A stretch of 64,000 nucleotides of DNA, taken from positions 1 to 64,000 of the forward strand of contig CALFNN010000082.1 of NCBI GenBank assembly GCA_937902925.1, read 5' to 3'. Both the position numbers and the translations under genes were made by a program. This DNA comes from an uncultured Opitutaceae bacterium. GTDB taxonomy: Bacteria; Verrucomicrobiota; Verrucomicrobiia; Opitutales; Opitutaceae. How positions within the stretch are numbered: position 1 is the first letter of the stretch; every line of letters starts with the position of its first letter. The notes under the pieces are model-generated. The model ran no database searches, was not told the DNA's origin, and saw nothing but the letters and a program-made list of their open reading frames with translations. Of the stretch, positions 1-9,351 are shown one piece after another.

Positions 1-1
1 C

Positions 2-1750
2 GTGGCGATGCCGACGGTGCTGTCGGTGACGATGGCGGTCGGCGCGCGCCTGCTGTCCAAAAAACAGGCGATTGTCAGCCGGCTCGTGGCCATCGAGGAA
101 CTGGCGGGGGTGGACGTCTTGTGCGCGGACAAGACCGGCACGCTGACGCAAAATAAACTGACGCTCGGCGACCCGTTCGGCGTCAACGGCACGCCTGCGG
201 ATCAGGTCATACTCGCCGGTGCGCTCGCCTCCCGGTCGGAAAACAACGACGTGATCGACCTCGCCGTGCTCGGCGGCCTGAAGGATCCGAAGGCGAAAGA
301 AGGTTTCTCGGTAACGCACTTTCAGCCGTTCGACCCGGTGCACAAACGCACCGAGGCGACCGTGAAGGGTCCCGACGGCAAGGAATTCAAGGTCACCAAG
401 GGAGCGCCCCAGGTGATTCTCGCATTGGCGGCCAACGCCGGATCGGTGAAGTCCGCCGTCGAGCAGGCGGTCGATGCATTCGCGGCGCGGGGCTTTCGCT
501 CGCTCGGTGTGGCGCGCGCCGGGGACGACGGCGCCTGGCAGTTCCTCGGCGTGCTGCCGCTTTTCGATCCGCCACGGGACGACGCCAAGGAGACCATCGC
601 GACCGCGCGCGCGATGGGCGTGAAGATCAAGATGGTGACCGGCGACGCGCTGGCCATCGCCCTGGAGACCGCGAAGAAACTCGCGATGGGTGGAAACATT
701 CTCGACGCCGCCAGCCTCGGGGACGCCAAGAAACAGGAGACCGCCGAAGTGTCGGCGTCGATCGAGCAGGCCGATGGATTCGCACAGGTGTTCCCCGAGC
801 ACAAATTCCACATCGTCGATGTCCTGCAAAAGCGCGGCCATATCGTCGGCATGACCGGCGACGGCGTGAACGACGCCCCCGCGCTGAAGAAGGCCGATTG
901 CGGGATCGCCGTGTCGGGCGCCACCGACGCGGCGCGGGCCGCCGCCTCCATCGTGCTGCTGACGCCGGGCCTCTCCGTCATCATCGATGCGATCAAGGAG
1001 AGCCGGAAAATTTTCCAGCGGATGAACAGCTATGCGATCTACCGCATCACCGAGACGCTGCGCGTGCTGCTGTTCATGACGCTGTCGATTCTCGTCTTCA
1101 ATTTCTATCCGGTCACCGCGGTGATGATCGTGATGCTCGCGCTGCTCAACGACGGCGCCATCCTCGCGATCGCCTACGACAACGTCGTCTACAAGAACCA
1201 GCCCGAGGCCTGGAACATGCGCATGGTGCTGGGCATCTCGTCGGTGCTGGGCGTCATCGGCGTGGTCTCCGCCTTCGGGTTGTTCTATCTGGGCGAGCGT
1301 GTCTTCCACCTCGACCGCGCGCACATCCAGACGCTGATGTATCTGAAACTTTCGGTGGCCGGCCACCTGACGATTTTCCTGACGCGCACGCGGGGCCCGT
1401 TCTGGTCGCACCGGCCCGCCCGCATCCTGTGGGTGGCGGTGCTCGGCACGCAGATCATCGCCACGCTGATCGCGGTTTACGGCGTGTTCATGACGCCGCT
1501 CGGCTGGAACTGGGCGTTGTTCGTCTGGGGCTACGCCCTCGCGTGGTTCCTGTTGAACGATCAATTAAAGCTGATCGCCTATCGGATTTTCGATCCGATC
1601 AAACGCGTGCCGCCGCCGGGGGATTTGCGTCCGCAGATCGCCGGCCGGGCCTACGAACTTTATCAAGCCGGCGGCAGCCGGGATGGGCGCGCCGAGCAAG
1701 ACTGGCGACAGGCGGAGCAGGAAATCCGAAATCCCACCCGCCCGAAATAA
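2..1750 (+). CDS. Proton-efflux P-type ATPase, C-terminal part (5' truncated)
   Basis: ATP-driven cation pump of the inner membrane, most like the type IIIA (plasma-membrane H+-ATPase) group. The 582 visible residues start in the transmembrane segment before the phosphorylation site. The P-type signature DKTGTLT, with the phosphorylated Asp, is at residues 43-49. It is followed by the nucleotide-binding KGAP motif, DPPR, the MVTGD motif, the hinge TGDGVNDAP near residue 285, and several C-terminal membrane helices. The N-terminal actuator domain and the first helices lie before the window, so the reading frame is open at base 2 and the GTG there is not the true start. Proton specificity is inferred from overall resemblance; other cations cannot be excluded. 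Confidence 0.88.
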   Translation: MAMPTVLSVTMAVGARLLSKKQAIVSRLVAIEELAGVDVLCADKTGTLTQNKLTLGDPFGVNGTPADQVILAGALASRSENNDVIDLAVLGGLKDPKAKEGFSVTHFQPFDPVHKRTEATVKGPDGKEFKVTKGAPQVILALAANAGSVKSAVEQAVDAFAARGFRSLGVARAGDDGAWQFLGVLPLFDPPRDDAKETIATARAMGVKIKMVTGDALAIALETAKKLAMGGNILDAASLGDAKKQETAEVSASIEQADGFAQVFPEHKFHIVDVLQKRGHIVGMTGDGVNDAPALKKADCGIAVSGATDAARAAASIVLLTPGLSVIIDAIKESRKIFQRMNSYAIYRITETLRVLLFMTLSILVFNFYPVTAVMIVMLALLNDGAILAIAYDNVVYKNQPEAWNMRMVLGISSVLGVIGVVSAFGLFYLGERVFHLDRAHIQTLMYLKLSVAGHLTIFLTRTRGPFWSHRPARILWVAVLGTQIIATLIAVYGVFMTPLGWNWALFVWGYALAWFLLNDQLKLIAYRIFDPIKRVPPPGDLRPQIAGRAYELYQAGGSRDGRAEQDWRQAEQEIRNPTRPK

Positions 1751-1780
1751 GCGCCCCAATCGCCGGCCCGAACGCGCGCC

Positions 1781-3016
1781 TCACCGCTTCACCAGCCGGC
1801 GCACGACGCGCTCGAGCGTGAGCCCCTGCGCCAGGATCGAAAAGATCACGATGATGTAGGTCACAGCCAGCACGATGTCGCGTTGCGGACTGAGGGGCAG
1901 CGACAACGCCAGCGCCACCGAGATGCCGCCGCGCAAACCGCCCCACGTCATGATCGTGACGGCCCCGGGCGTGAATTTCCGCCAGCGGCTGATCACCGCG
2001 ATCGGAACCACCACGCTCACCCAGCGCGCAAAGAGAATCGCGGGAATCGCGAGCAGGCCCGCGAACAGCAGCGAGCGCGTGAAGGTCAGGACCAGAACCT
2101 CCAATCCGATCAACACGAAGAGCAGCGCGTTCAGGATTTCGTCGAGCAGTTCCCAGAAGGCGTCGAGGTTCTTGCGCGTCGTCTCGCTCATCGCAAAGCG
2201 CCGGCCATGATTGCCGATGAACAGCCCGGCCACGACGACCGCGATCGGACCGCTGACGTGAATCTCCGCCGCGAGAGCGTAGCCGCCCATCACGAGCGCC
2301 AGTGTCAGCATTACTTCCACGCGGTAGTTATCCACGCTCTTCAGCAGCCGGTAGGTGATCCAACCGATGACGAAGCCGAAGACCGCTCCGCCGATCGCCT
2401 CCTCGAGAAACAGCATCCCGATGTGCCCCGCCGACACCGCGTGACCCGCGAGCGCGATTTCGCCCAGGACGATGAAGGCCACCACGCCGATGCCATCGTT
2501 GAACAGCGACTCGCCGGCGATCTGGATCTCGAGCGCACGCGGGACCTTGGCGTCCTTGAGAATTCCGATCACCGCCACCGGATCGGTGGGCGAGATGAGG
2601 GCGCCGAACAGCAGGCACCACACGTAATCCAATTCGAGTCCGACCCAGCCAAGCGCAAAGTAGATCAGGGTGCCAAAGACAAACAACGAAATGACCACGC
2701 CCGCGATCGACAGCGTGGTGATGACGCCGCGCTGTTCGGCGAGATCGTTTAGATTGATGTGCAGCGCGCCGGCAAAGAGCAGAAACGACAGCATGCCTTG
2801 CATCAGCGCCTGATCGAAATCGATCTGCTTGAGCAGGTGCTCGGCGCTTTCCCGAATTCGCGGCTCGAGCACGCCGGCGGCGATCAGTCCGAGCGAGACG
2901 AGCAGGGCGATCAACATGACGCCGATGGTGGCGGGCAGCTTGATGTAGCGGTAGTTCAGGTAACTGAACATCGCCGTCAGCGTGATGAGAATCGCGATGA
3001 TTTGGAAAACGGTCAT
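1781..3016 (-). CDS. CPA1-family Na+/H+ antiporter (NhaP-like)
   Basis: Inner-membrane sodium/proton exchanger of 411 residues, nearly all hydrophobic helices. The family motifs PTDPVAVIGIL and GESLFNDGIGVV (containing the ND ion-binding pair) are present, as is a late RGGISVALALSLP helix. I chose the ATG at 3016 because the protein then opens directly into the first membrane helix (MTVFQIIAI); the longer open frame upstream is Arg-rich and unlike the family. It converges with the P-type ATPase, 30 bases away, so this corner of the window handles monovalent cations and pH. A 148-base gap separates it from the phosphatase gene upstream. Confidence 0.88.
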   Translation of the reverse strand: MTVFQIIAILITLTAMFSYLNYRYIKLPATIGVMLIALLVSLGLIAAGVLEPRIRESAEHLLKQIDFDQALMQGMLSFLLFAGALHINLNDLAEQRGVITTLSIAGVVISLFVFGTLIYFALGWVGLELDYVWCLLFGALISPTDPVAVIGILKDAKVPRALEIQIAGESLFNDGIGVVAFIVLGEIALAGHAVSAGHIGMLFLEEAIGGAVFGFVIGWITYRLLKSVDNYRVEVMLTLALVMGGYALAAEIHVSGPIAVVVAGLFIGNHGRRFAMSETTRKNLDAFWELLDEILNALLFVLIGLEVLVLTFTRSLLFAGLLAIPAILFARWVSVVVPIAVISRWRKFTPGAVTIMTWGGLRGGISVALALSLPLSPQRDIVLAVTYIIVIFSILAQGLTLERVVRRLVKR

Positions 3017-3164
3017 TCGACGGAAGGTTCGCGCCGTTAGTCGGCAAAGGGAAGGCGGCAGCCGGTGTCTTTTCCAACGAGGGCGGGCGCGCGGTCGGGC
3101 TCGGCGGGCGCGTTCGACTGCGCGCTGGAGCTTTCGGGCCACATTCGCCGCACTCCGGGGCGGT

Positions 3165-3752
3165 TCAGCCGGCGTCCGAGAGCGTGTTCCAGCGGGCTAT
3201 GACCGGCGTCTTCCGGTCCGGGTGTTCGTAACCGAGAATGCTCACGGAACCGGTATCGAGGCCAAAAAGTTGGCCATTGCCCACGGGCAGGCCGACCCAA
3301 CGCACCGCCAGCGCCCGCAGGAAATGTCCGTGGGAAAACAGCGCCACCGTTCCGGCAAGCGGGCGAACCGATGCCAGCACCCGGTCGGCCCGTTGGGAAA
3401 TCTGCGCCACCGACTCGCCATTCGGGCACCCATCGGCGAAAATATTCCACCCCGGCTGGCGCGCGCGAATCTGTGCGGTGGTCAAGCCTTCATAATCGCC
3501 GTAGTTCCATTCCTGAAGATCCGGTTCCACCCGTGCGGCGGCACCGCATCCGGCGAGTTCGCAGGTCCGGCGGGCGCGCTGGAGCGGACTCGTGAGCACG
3601 TGGGTGAACGTGATGCCGCGCAACCGCTCCCGCAGGTGGGCGGCGCGCTGCTCGCCGTTGGCCGTGAGCGGCAGGTCGGTGCGGCCGGTGTGCTGCCCCG
3701 AGAGCGACCACGCGGTTTCACCGTGGCGAAAGAGATCGAGTTGGGCGGCCAT
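3165..3752 (-). CDS. Histidine phosphatase family protein (phosphoglycerate mutase-like)
   Basis: Cytosolic phosphatase of 195 residues in the histidine phosphatase superfamily, where a catalytic His accepts phosphate. The RHGET signature, containing that His, lies at the N-terminus, the LTSPLQRARRT segment follows, and the second catalytic His is in a SHGHFLRAL motif near residue 145. The ATG at 3752 puts the signature about eight residues from the start, as usual. The substrate cannot be read from sequence; alpha-ribazole phosphatase, a sugar-phosphate phosphatase or a cofactor-dependent mutase homologue are all possible. It lies 60 bases downstream of cydB on the same strand. Confidence 0.85.
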   Translation of the reverse strand: MAAQLDLFRHGETAWSLSGQHTGRTDLPLTANGEQRAAHLRERLRGITFTHVLTSPLQRARRTCELAGCGAAARVEPDLQEWNYGDYEGLTTAQIRARQPGWNIFADGCPNGESVAQISQRADRVLASVRPLAGTVALFSHGHFLRALAVRWVGLPVGNGQLFGLDTGSVSILGYEHPDRKTPVIARWNTLSDAG

Positions 3753-3812
3753 GGCGGGATGGGGTGGGCGGCGTCGAGCAAACACGCGGGAATGCGGGAG
3801 GAAAGCTTTCCG

Positions 3813-4811
3813 TCAACGGTGACCGTTTCCCTTGAAGAGCCGAAACAGAAAATACAGTGACGGGAGCAGCACCACGGCCCCGGCTGCCAGCGCGCCGACG
3901 AGCAGGCGCAACGTCGCGTCCGGCGCGCGGGCGCTCGCGACGGTGACATCCGGGGTGATTAGATTCGGATACTGTGCGAGGCTCCAGCCGACGAGGATCA
4001 GCGTCACCTGGCCCACGGCTGCCGCCCGCGCCAGGGCGAACCGCCGCCGGCCCAGCGCCGCGAGCGCCCCGACGGCGCAGATGCTCGTCGCCCCGAGGAG
4101 CCAGGGCGCCCACCAGTTTGTCAGACCATGAAACAATTCCGGTGCGCCGTGTCGGGCCGTGAAAAAGACCGCGCTGGCCACCGGCCCGAGGGCGAGACCG
4201 GACCAGATCGCCCGCCACCGAAAGTCGTTTTGCAGGTCGGGCTCGTCCCGTGCATCGAGCGTCAGGTAGGTGGCCGCCAGAAATGCAAACAAGCCCAGCG
4301 CGAACACGCCGCACGCGAGGGCAAACGGGGTCAGCCAGCCCACGAGATAGCCCGTGGTCACGCCGCCGTTCGCGACACGAATCCGACCGCAGGCCATCGC
4401 GCCGAGGATCACGCCTTGGACGAACGGCGTGAAGAAACTGGCGATGCCGAATGCCGTGCCCCAGCGGTGCGGCGCCGCGCCTGGCTGCGAATCGTAGTTG
4501 CGGAAAATGAACGCGGACCCGCGCAGCACGATCCCGAGCAGCATCAGCGTGACCGGAATGTGCAACGCGATCATCATCGCCGCAAAGCCAGCCGGAAACC
4601 CGGTGAACAGCAGGACGACGACGAGGATCAGCCAGACGTGGTTGGCCTCCCAAATGGGTGCGATGGCGTGCGAGATCAGCGCGCGCTGCCGGGCGGCACG
4701 CGGCCCGGCCGCCAGCAAATCCCACATGCCGCCGCCGAAATCCGCGCCGCCCATCAGCGCATACAGGATGAGCGACGCCAGCAGGAAAACAGCCACGGCC
4801 AGGGTTAGCAT
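3813..4811 (-). CDS. cydB: Cytochrome bd ubiquinol oxidase subunit II
   Basis: Second subunit of the bd-type terminal oxidase of the inner membrane, 332 residues with about eight hydrophobic helices. The CydB N-terminal signature GGADFGGGMWDLL is near residue 20, and a conserved WEANHVWLI motif follows. The ATG at 4811 was chosen because it begins at the first helix. cydA lies immediately upstream, four bases away, so the two subunits are co-transcribed in the order A then B. The bd oxidases reduce oxygen with quinol and work at low oxygen. Confidence 0.93.
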   Translation of the reverse strand: MLTLAVAVFLLASLILYALMGGADFGGGMWDLLAAGPRAARQRALISHAIAPIWEANHVWLILVVVLLFTGFPAGFAAMMIALHIPVTLMLLGIVLRGSAFIFRNYDSQPGAAPHRWGTAFGIASFFTPFVQGVILGAMACGRIRVANGGVTTGYLVGWLTPFALACGVFALGLFAFLAATYLTLDARDEPDLQNDFRWRAIWSGLALGPVASAVFFTARHGAPELFHGLTNWWAPWLLGATSICAVGALAALGRRRFALARAAAVGQVTLILVGWSLAQYPNLITPDVTVASARAPDATLRLLVGALAAGAVVLLPSLYFLFRLFKGNGHR

Positions 4812-4815
4812 GGGT

Positions 4816-6135
4816 TCAGGCGGATGGCAGTTGGGAAGGCGCCGCGGCCGTCTCCACAAACAGCCGGCGCAGGAGCTTCACGACGACGAATGCGAGCACG
4901 AGGTAGAGCACCGTAAACGCGATGAACGGGACCGCGACGCCGGGCATCGGGGTGACGGCATCGGCGGTCCGGATCACCTGGTAAATGATCCAGGGCTGGC
5001 GTCCGACTTCGGTCACGACCCAGCCGGTTTCGATGGCTACAAACCCCAGCGGCCCGGCGAGCACAAGCGCGCGCAGCAAACGGGGATGATCCGCTGGTCG
5101 TCGGCCTCGCCACCAGGTCCAGCCCACCCACCCCGCCACCGCCAGCATCATGAAGCCGGAGGCCACCATCAGGTCGAAGGACCAGTGCACGATCCGGACA
5201 TTTGGCCAGGTGTCGCGCGGAAACGCCTCGAGGCCGATGACCGTGGCGTTCGGATTGTCGTCGAGCAGCAGGCTCAAGCCGCGAGGAAGGCTGAGCGCAT
5301 AGTCGGTCGTCCCGGTCGCATCGTGGGGCATGCCGCCGAGAAGCAACGGCGCCCCGGCCTGCGTCCGGTAGTGCGCCTCCATCGCCGCGAGCTTGACCGG
5401 TTGCAACCGGCCCACCGCGCGGGCGCTGAGATCGCCACTCGCGATTTGCAGCGGGATGCTGACGCACGCCACCGCGAGGGCCAGCCCGAGCGCACGGCGA
5501 TGGAAGCGGCTTGCCGGATGGCGCAGCAGAAGGAAAGCGTGAACCGCTGCGACCGCAAAACCGGTCGCGACAAATGCCGCCAGCGTCATGTGGAGAACCT
5601 CATGAAAGCTCGCGGGATTCAGCATCGCGGCAATCGGGTCGAGGTCGGTGAACCGGCCGTGGGCGAATCTGAAACCAGTCGGCGCGTTCATCCACGCATT
5701 GGCCGTCACGACAAAAATTCCCGAGAGGACTCCGCTGCCGGCGACGACGACCCCCGACAGCCAGTGCAGCAACGGCGGCAGCCGTTTCCTCCCATAAAAA
5801 TAGATCCCGATGAAAATCGCCTCCGCAAAAAACGCGAAGCCCTCGAGCGAAAACGGCATGCCGATGATGGCGCCGGCCTGGGCCATGAAACCTGGCCAGA
5901 GCAGGCCCAGCTCGAACGACAGCACGGTCCCGGAAACCGCGCCCACCGCAAACAGAATCGCGGTGCCCTTCGCCCACCGCTGGCTGAGTTCAAGATAAAC
6001 GGGCTGGCGTGTCCGGAGCCACGCGCCCTCGGCCAGCACCATGAGGAGCGGCATCCCGATGCCGCATGCGGCGAAGACGATATGGAATGCCAGCGACAGC
6101 GCCATCAGCGCACGGGCGAAAAAGAAATCGCTCAT
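4816..6135 (-). CDS. cydA: Cytochrome bd ubiquinol oxidase subunit I (short Q-loop type)
   Basis: Haem-binding catalytic subunit of the bd quinol oxidase, 439 residues. Recognisable family features are the N-terminal region with the haem-ligand His (LAFHIVFA), the GLLWPGFM and FSLEGFAFFAEAIF helices (with the conserved Glu of the proton/haem pocket), and a Trp-rich C-terminal helix bundle. The protein is shorter than E. coli CydA (about 520 residues), consistent with the short Q-loop class that includes CIO-type oxidases. Whether it is cyanide-insensitive cannot be told from sequence. The ATG at 6135 has purine-rich sequence just upstream (GGAGG one base before the ATG and another GGAGG further up). 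Confidence 0.93.
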   Translation of the reverse strand: MSDFFFARALMALSLAFHIVFAACGIGMPLLMVLAEGAWLRTRQPVYLELSQRWAKGTAILFAVGAVSGTVLSFELGLLWPGFMAQAGAIIGMPFSLEGFAFFAEAIFIGIYFYGRKRLPPLLHWLSGVVVAGSGVLSGIFVVTANAWMNAPTGFRFAHGRFTDLDPIAAMLNPASFHEVLHMTLAAFVATGFAVAAVHAFLLLRHPASRFHRRALGLALAVACVSIPLQIASGDLSARAVGRLQPVKLAAMEAHYRTQAGAPLLLGGMPHDATGTTDYALSLPRGLSLLLDDNPNATVIGLEAFPRDTWPNVRIVHWSFDLMVASGFMMLAVAGWVGWTWWRGRRPADHPRLLRALVLAGPLGFVAIETGWVVTEVGRQPWIIYQVIRTADAVTPMPGVAVPFIAFTVLYLVLAFVVVKLLRRLFVETAAAPSQLPSA

Positions 6136-6215
6136 GCCTCCGCCCTCCCGCCGGCGAACACGCCCCGGCAATCAGTCCGTGTCGGCGCGATCGGTTTCGA
6201 CATCTTGGCAGCCTG

Positions 6216-8618
6216 CTAAATCGGGTTGCCGATCGCGATGGAGTAATTCCGGCCTTCCCAGCGCTGGTCCGATTTCCAGAAAAACGTGAACTCGATCCTA
6301 GATCCGCCGGCACAATCCCCGGTCGGCAGATCGGCGAACCACAGGTTCAATGGGTGGCTCGCTTTCGCCTCACTGCATTGGGTCGTGGCCCAGTTGTCGG
6401 CGGACCAGGTCACCGTCGCTTCCGCGCCGGCGATGAGGCGAAGCGTTTTCCCGGGTGGCATCCGCCGGATCGCGTGACGGAAACTCCACATCTCGTGGGA
6501 ATGGGTCACGCGTTGCACCACGTAGCGCTGGAACGCGGGTTCAATGCGATCGAAACACACGCCGTCGTGATGGCTGCGCACGAGCGAAATATATTCGGCG
6601 TGGGACCAGCAGAGCGGCATCGCCGCGCCGGTGGGCTGACCGCGTGTCAGTTCTTTTCCGGGCAGGTCGTCGGCATCCCACAACTGCTCGCTGATCATCC
6701 CGCCCTCGTTGGCGAAGTTTTCCATCGCGGCACTGAACGGTTTGGGATCGCGGCCCGCGGCGAGTTCATAGTGGCCGCGCTCGCCGGTCAGGATCGGCCA
6801 CGCGCGGCCCACGCCCGCGCCATCGAACGCGCCGCCGTCATCCTTCTGGCCATAGCCATCGTGATTGTAGCGGCGCCAGCCCGGGCCCTGCGGCAAGTCG
6901 CACTTGAGCACGCGATCGACGACCGCGATCGAATCGCGCACGATTGGATCGTCCGCTGCGCGGATGCCGAGCCGCACGAGTTGCAGAAAATCTCCGCCGA
7001 CGACATTTCTCGCCGCATGGACGCCGCCGGCGTTGGCCACGGGAAGCATCGTCGAATTAGGATCGGCGTGCGGGTCCGGGGACTCCGCATCGGTGGGGTT
7101 GATCCGGATGTAGTGGCGCGGGCATCCTTCGACGAGTTCGCCGGCGGTGGTCACGGTCCAATCCTCGATGTGCGCCGCCAGCCAATCCGCATACTGCAAA
7201 ATAAAACCCGTGGTGCCGGCGTCGTGACTTTGCGCGGCCAAATCCGCGGCACAAACGAGACCGGCGATCACCATGGCGAGCGTCGAGGGGGAATACCCGG
7301 CATTCTCCTCCCAGCGTTCCTGGGCCGTGACCGGGCCCTGCCGGATGAGATAGGCCGCGGCCCGCCCAATCATCACGCCCGGATCGAACCGGCCCAGCGA
7401 GACGCCTTCGCGCTGCAGCCGCCACGCGAGCAGGATCGGCGCAGCCACTTCGTCGAGTTGCACGCCGGACCAATACGCCTTGCCGTTGATCCAGCTGTTT
7501 TGCGGAAACCGTCCGTCTTTCCGTTGAATCGCGGCCAGCCAGATCAGGGCGCGCAACGGAGTCCCGGTCTGGCCGGAGGCGAGCAGCGCGGTCGCGCTCT
7601 GCACGAGATCGCGCGTCCAGACGAGGTGATAGCCGCCGAGATCGCCATCGCCCTTCGTCTCGCCCCACGGGATGCTCATGGAGGCGACGATCGCGCCTTG
7701 AAACGATTTGTCCTCGTGCGCGAGCAGGATGCAGCGACTCAGCCGGTAAATGTGCCCCCCATCCGACGTATATTCGTGGAAATCGGAATTTGGTTTGACC
7801 ACCGTGCGCTGCCACTGGCGCACGTAGGTCGCGCGATGTTGCTCGAACGGTTCCGCGAGCGATTGGAGCAGGCGCGCAACGGTGCTCTGGCGGCTTCGGC
7901 CCAGGGCGATCGCGACCGTGAACTCGTCACCTTTCCCCAGATCGATTCCGGCGGTGAGCGCGATGTTGCCGGGTCCGGCGGAGCGGAATTCCCAATCCAT
8001 CTTGAGGTGTTGCATCACATCCTGCCACCCATCGCTGCTCCCGACGTAGCCCACGGAGCGCTGCGTAAAGCCTGCGCTGCAGCCCATCACCAGATGCACG
8101 TCCTGGCGCTCGGCGTGCAGCAGGTTGTTGCCGCTGACCTCGGAACACCATCCGGCGTTGCCCGCGCCCTGACGCGCGAGGTGCGGCGTCAGCAAGGCGA
8201 AGAGCCGCAGCCTCCCGCGCAGCGACTCGTCGAGCACTTCGAGTTTTGTGTGCACCAGCAGCACCGGGCGGTGGGGGTCGGCGAGGACGTGCTTGACCAG
8301 CCGGTAGCGTCCGCCGCGATCCGAATTGGTCAGGCGGTAGAGCACGCAATCCTTCTCCGGGTATTCGATCCGGTGATCGAGGTCGCGTTTTTCCTCGTGG
8401 CAGAACGTCTCCCCGTCGGTGATCAGGAATTGAAAATCGCGCGTGTTGGGTTCGTCGACCGACGGATAGTAGATTTCGTTGACGATGCCATGGCTAAGCG
8501 TGAACCAAAGCCGGCAACTCGTGTGATAAGCGGTGCCGAGGCCTTCTTTCGCACTGGACGTCCAGCGGGGCTCGATGCCGGGTGCGCCGAACGCGACGGG
8601 ATTTTCGGTGGGGTTCAT
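6216..8618 (-). CDS. Glycoside hydrolase family 15 glucoamylase-like protein
   Basis: Predicted glucan 1,4-alpha-glucosidase of 800 residues, releasing glucose from the non-reducing ends of alpha-glucans. It has the bacterial two-part layout: an N-terminal beta-sandwich of about 270 residues (opening with GLGTAYHTSCRLWFTLSHG), then the alpha/alpha-barrel with LVWTRDLVQS near residue 330, WENAGYSPST near 430, and a C-terminal SWSHAEY-like segment. No signal peptide is visible, so it probably acts on internal glycogen rather than external starch. It is the last gene of the carbohydrate block, 22 bases after ppgK, which would phosphorylate the released glucose. Trehalase or isomaltose activity is possible within GH15. 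Confidence 0.9.
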   Translation of the reverse strand: MNPTENPVAFGAPGIEPRWTSSAKEGLGTAYHTSCRLWFTLSHGIVNEIYYPSVDEPNTRDFQFLITDGETFCHEEKRDLDHRIEYPEKDCVLYRLTNSDRGGRYRLVKHVLADPHRPVLLVHTKLEVLDESLRGRLRLFALLTPHLARQGAGNAGWCSEVSGNNLLHAERQDVHLVMGCSAGFTQRSVGYVGSSDGWQDVMQHLKMDWEFRSAGPGNIALTAGIDLGKGDEFTVAIALGRSRQSTVARLLQSLAEPFEQHRATYVRQWQRTVVKPNSDFHEYTSDGGHIYRLSRCILLAHEDKSFQGAIVASMSIPWGETKGDGDLGGYHLVWTRDLVQSATALLASGQTGTPLRALIWLAAIQRKDGRFPQNSWINGKAYWSGVQLDEVAAPILLAWRLQREGVSLGRFDPGVMIGRAAAYLIRQGPVTAQERWEENAGYSPSTLAMVIAGLVCAADLAAQSHDAGTTGFILQYADWLAAHIEDWTVTTAGELVEGCPRHYIRINPTDAESPDPHADPNSTMLPVANAGGVHAARNVVGGDFLQLVRLGIRAADDPIVRDSIAVVDRVLKCDLPQGPGWRRYNHDGYGQKDDGGAFDGAGVGRAWPILTGERGHYELAAGRDPKPFSAAMENFANEGGMISEQLWDADDLPGKELTRGQPTGAAMPLCWSHAEYISLVRSHHDGVCFDRIEPAFQRYVVQRVTHSHEMWSFRHAIRRMPPGKTLRLIAGAEATVTWSADNWATTQCSEAKASHPLNLWFADLPTGDCAGGSRIEFTFFWKSDQRWEGRNYSIAIGNPI

Positions 8619-8640
8619 CGGGGAGCGTTATTGGCCGGAG

Positions 8641-9351
8641 CTAAGGGACGAAGCGTTCGTGCCCGGAGCCGCCGAAGCGTTTTGTCCAGAGGCGAAAGCC
8701 GCCCTTGAACGCGTGGGAATTTTTCCCGAGTCGCGCACCGGCCGGCAGTTTTTTCAACCGCCGCGCGTTGCCTCCGCCGAGCACGACGTCGTCCGCCTGC
8801 ACCGCGCTCCGGAGCAGCCGGGTAACTTTGTCGACATGCCGGCGCCAGTGCTTTTTCCCCGAGCGCTTCAGGCCGGCCAGCCCCACGTAATCCTCATAGC
8901 TGCGACCATGTTTGTAAGGCAGATGCGCCAGTTCCATCGGCTCCAGCGCATCGGCGACGATCAGCGCCGAGCCGAGTCCCGTGCCCAGTCCGAGAAAAAG
9001 CATCCGGCCGCTTCGGTAACTGCCGAGCGCCTGCATGGCCGCATCGTTGATCATTTTCACCGGGCGGCCCAACGCCTTTCTGAAATCGAAACCCACCCAG
9101 CCGCGTCCGAGATGGCACGGCTCGCTGACCGGCCGGCCGTGCACGACCGCTCCGGGATAGCCGATCGAGACGACCTCGTAGTTCCATCCGGCCGTGGCGG
9201 TTTTCAGGGCGGCGACCATTTTGGCGGGGGTCATTTTTGGCCCCGACGAAATTTTAATCTCGTGCTGGCGGCCGGTGGCGAGCGCCTTCACGTGCGTGCC
9301 ACCGATATCGATGACCAGGATTTTCGGATGCAACCGCTCGGGTTTGGTCAC
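8641..9351 (-). CDS. ppgK: Polyphosphate glucokinase (ROK family)
   Basis: Predicted to phosphorylate glucose to glucose-6-phosphate using inorganic polyphosphate, possibly also ATP. The 236-residue protein has the phosphate-binding DIGGTHVK motif near residue 15 and GLGTGLGSALI near residue 120, both characteristic of the PPGK branch of ROK kinases, and ends near the usual family length. It starts with GTG at 9351, which overlaps the zwf stop codon in a GTGA arrangement, so translation is probably coupled. Between zwf and a glucoamylase, its role would be to return free glucose to the glucose-6-phosphate pool without spending ATP. Confidence 0.88.
   Translation of the reverse strand: MTKPERLHPKILVIDIGGTHVKALATGRQHEIKISSGPKMTPAKMVAALKTATAGWNYEVVSIGYPGAVVHGRPVSEPCHLGRGWVGFDFRKALGRPVKMINDAAMQALGSYRSGRMLFLGLGTGLGSALIVADALEPMELAHLPYKHGRSYEDYVGLAGLKRSGKKHWRRHVDKVTRLLRSAVQADDVVLGGGNARRLKKLPAGARLGKNSHAFKGGFRLWTKRFGGSGHERFVP

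Noticed and set aside
3757-3772. CACCCCAT on the minus strand upstream of the histidine phosphatase, considered as another dyad promoter
   Set aside because: The left half is CGCCGCC rather than GGGT, and it is too close to the start codon for the N22 -10 arrangement.
6066-8708. 880-residue plus-strand open frame opposite the glucoamylase
   Set aside because: No domain similarity and Arg/His-rich composition; the minus strand encodes a complete GH15 protein.
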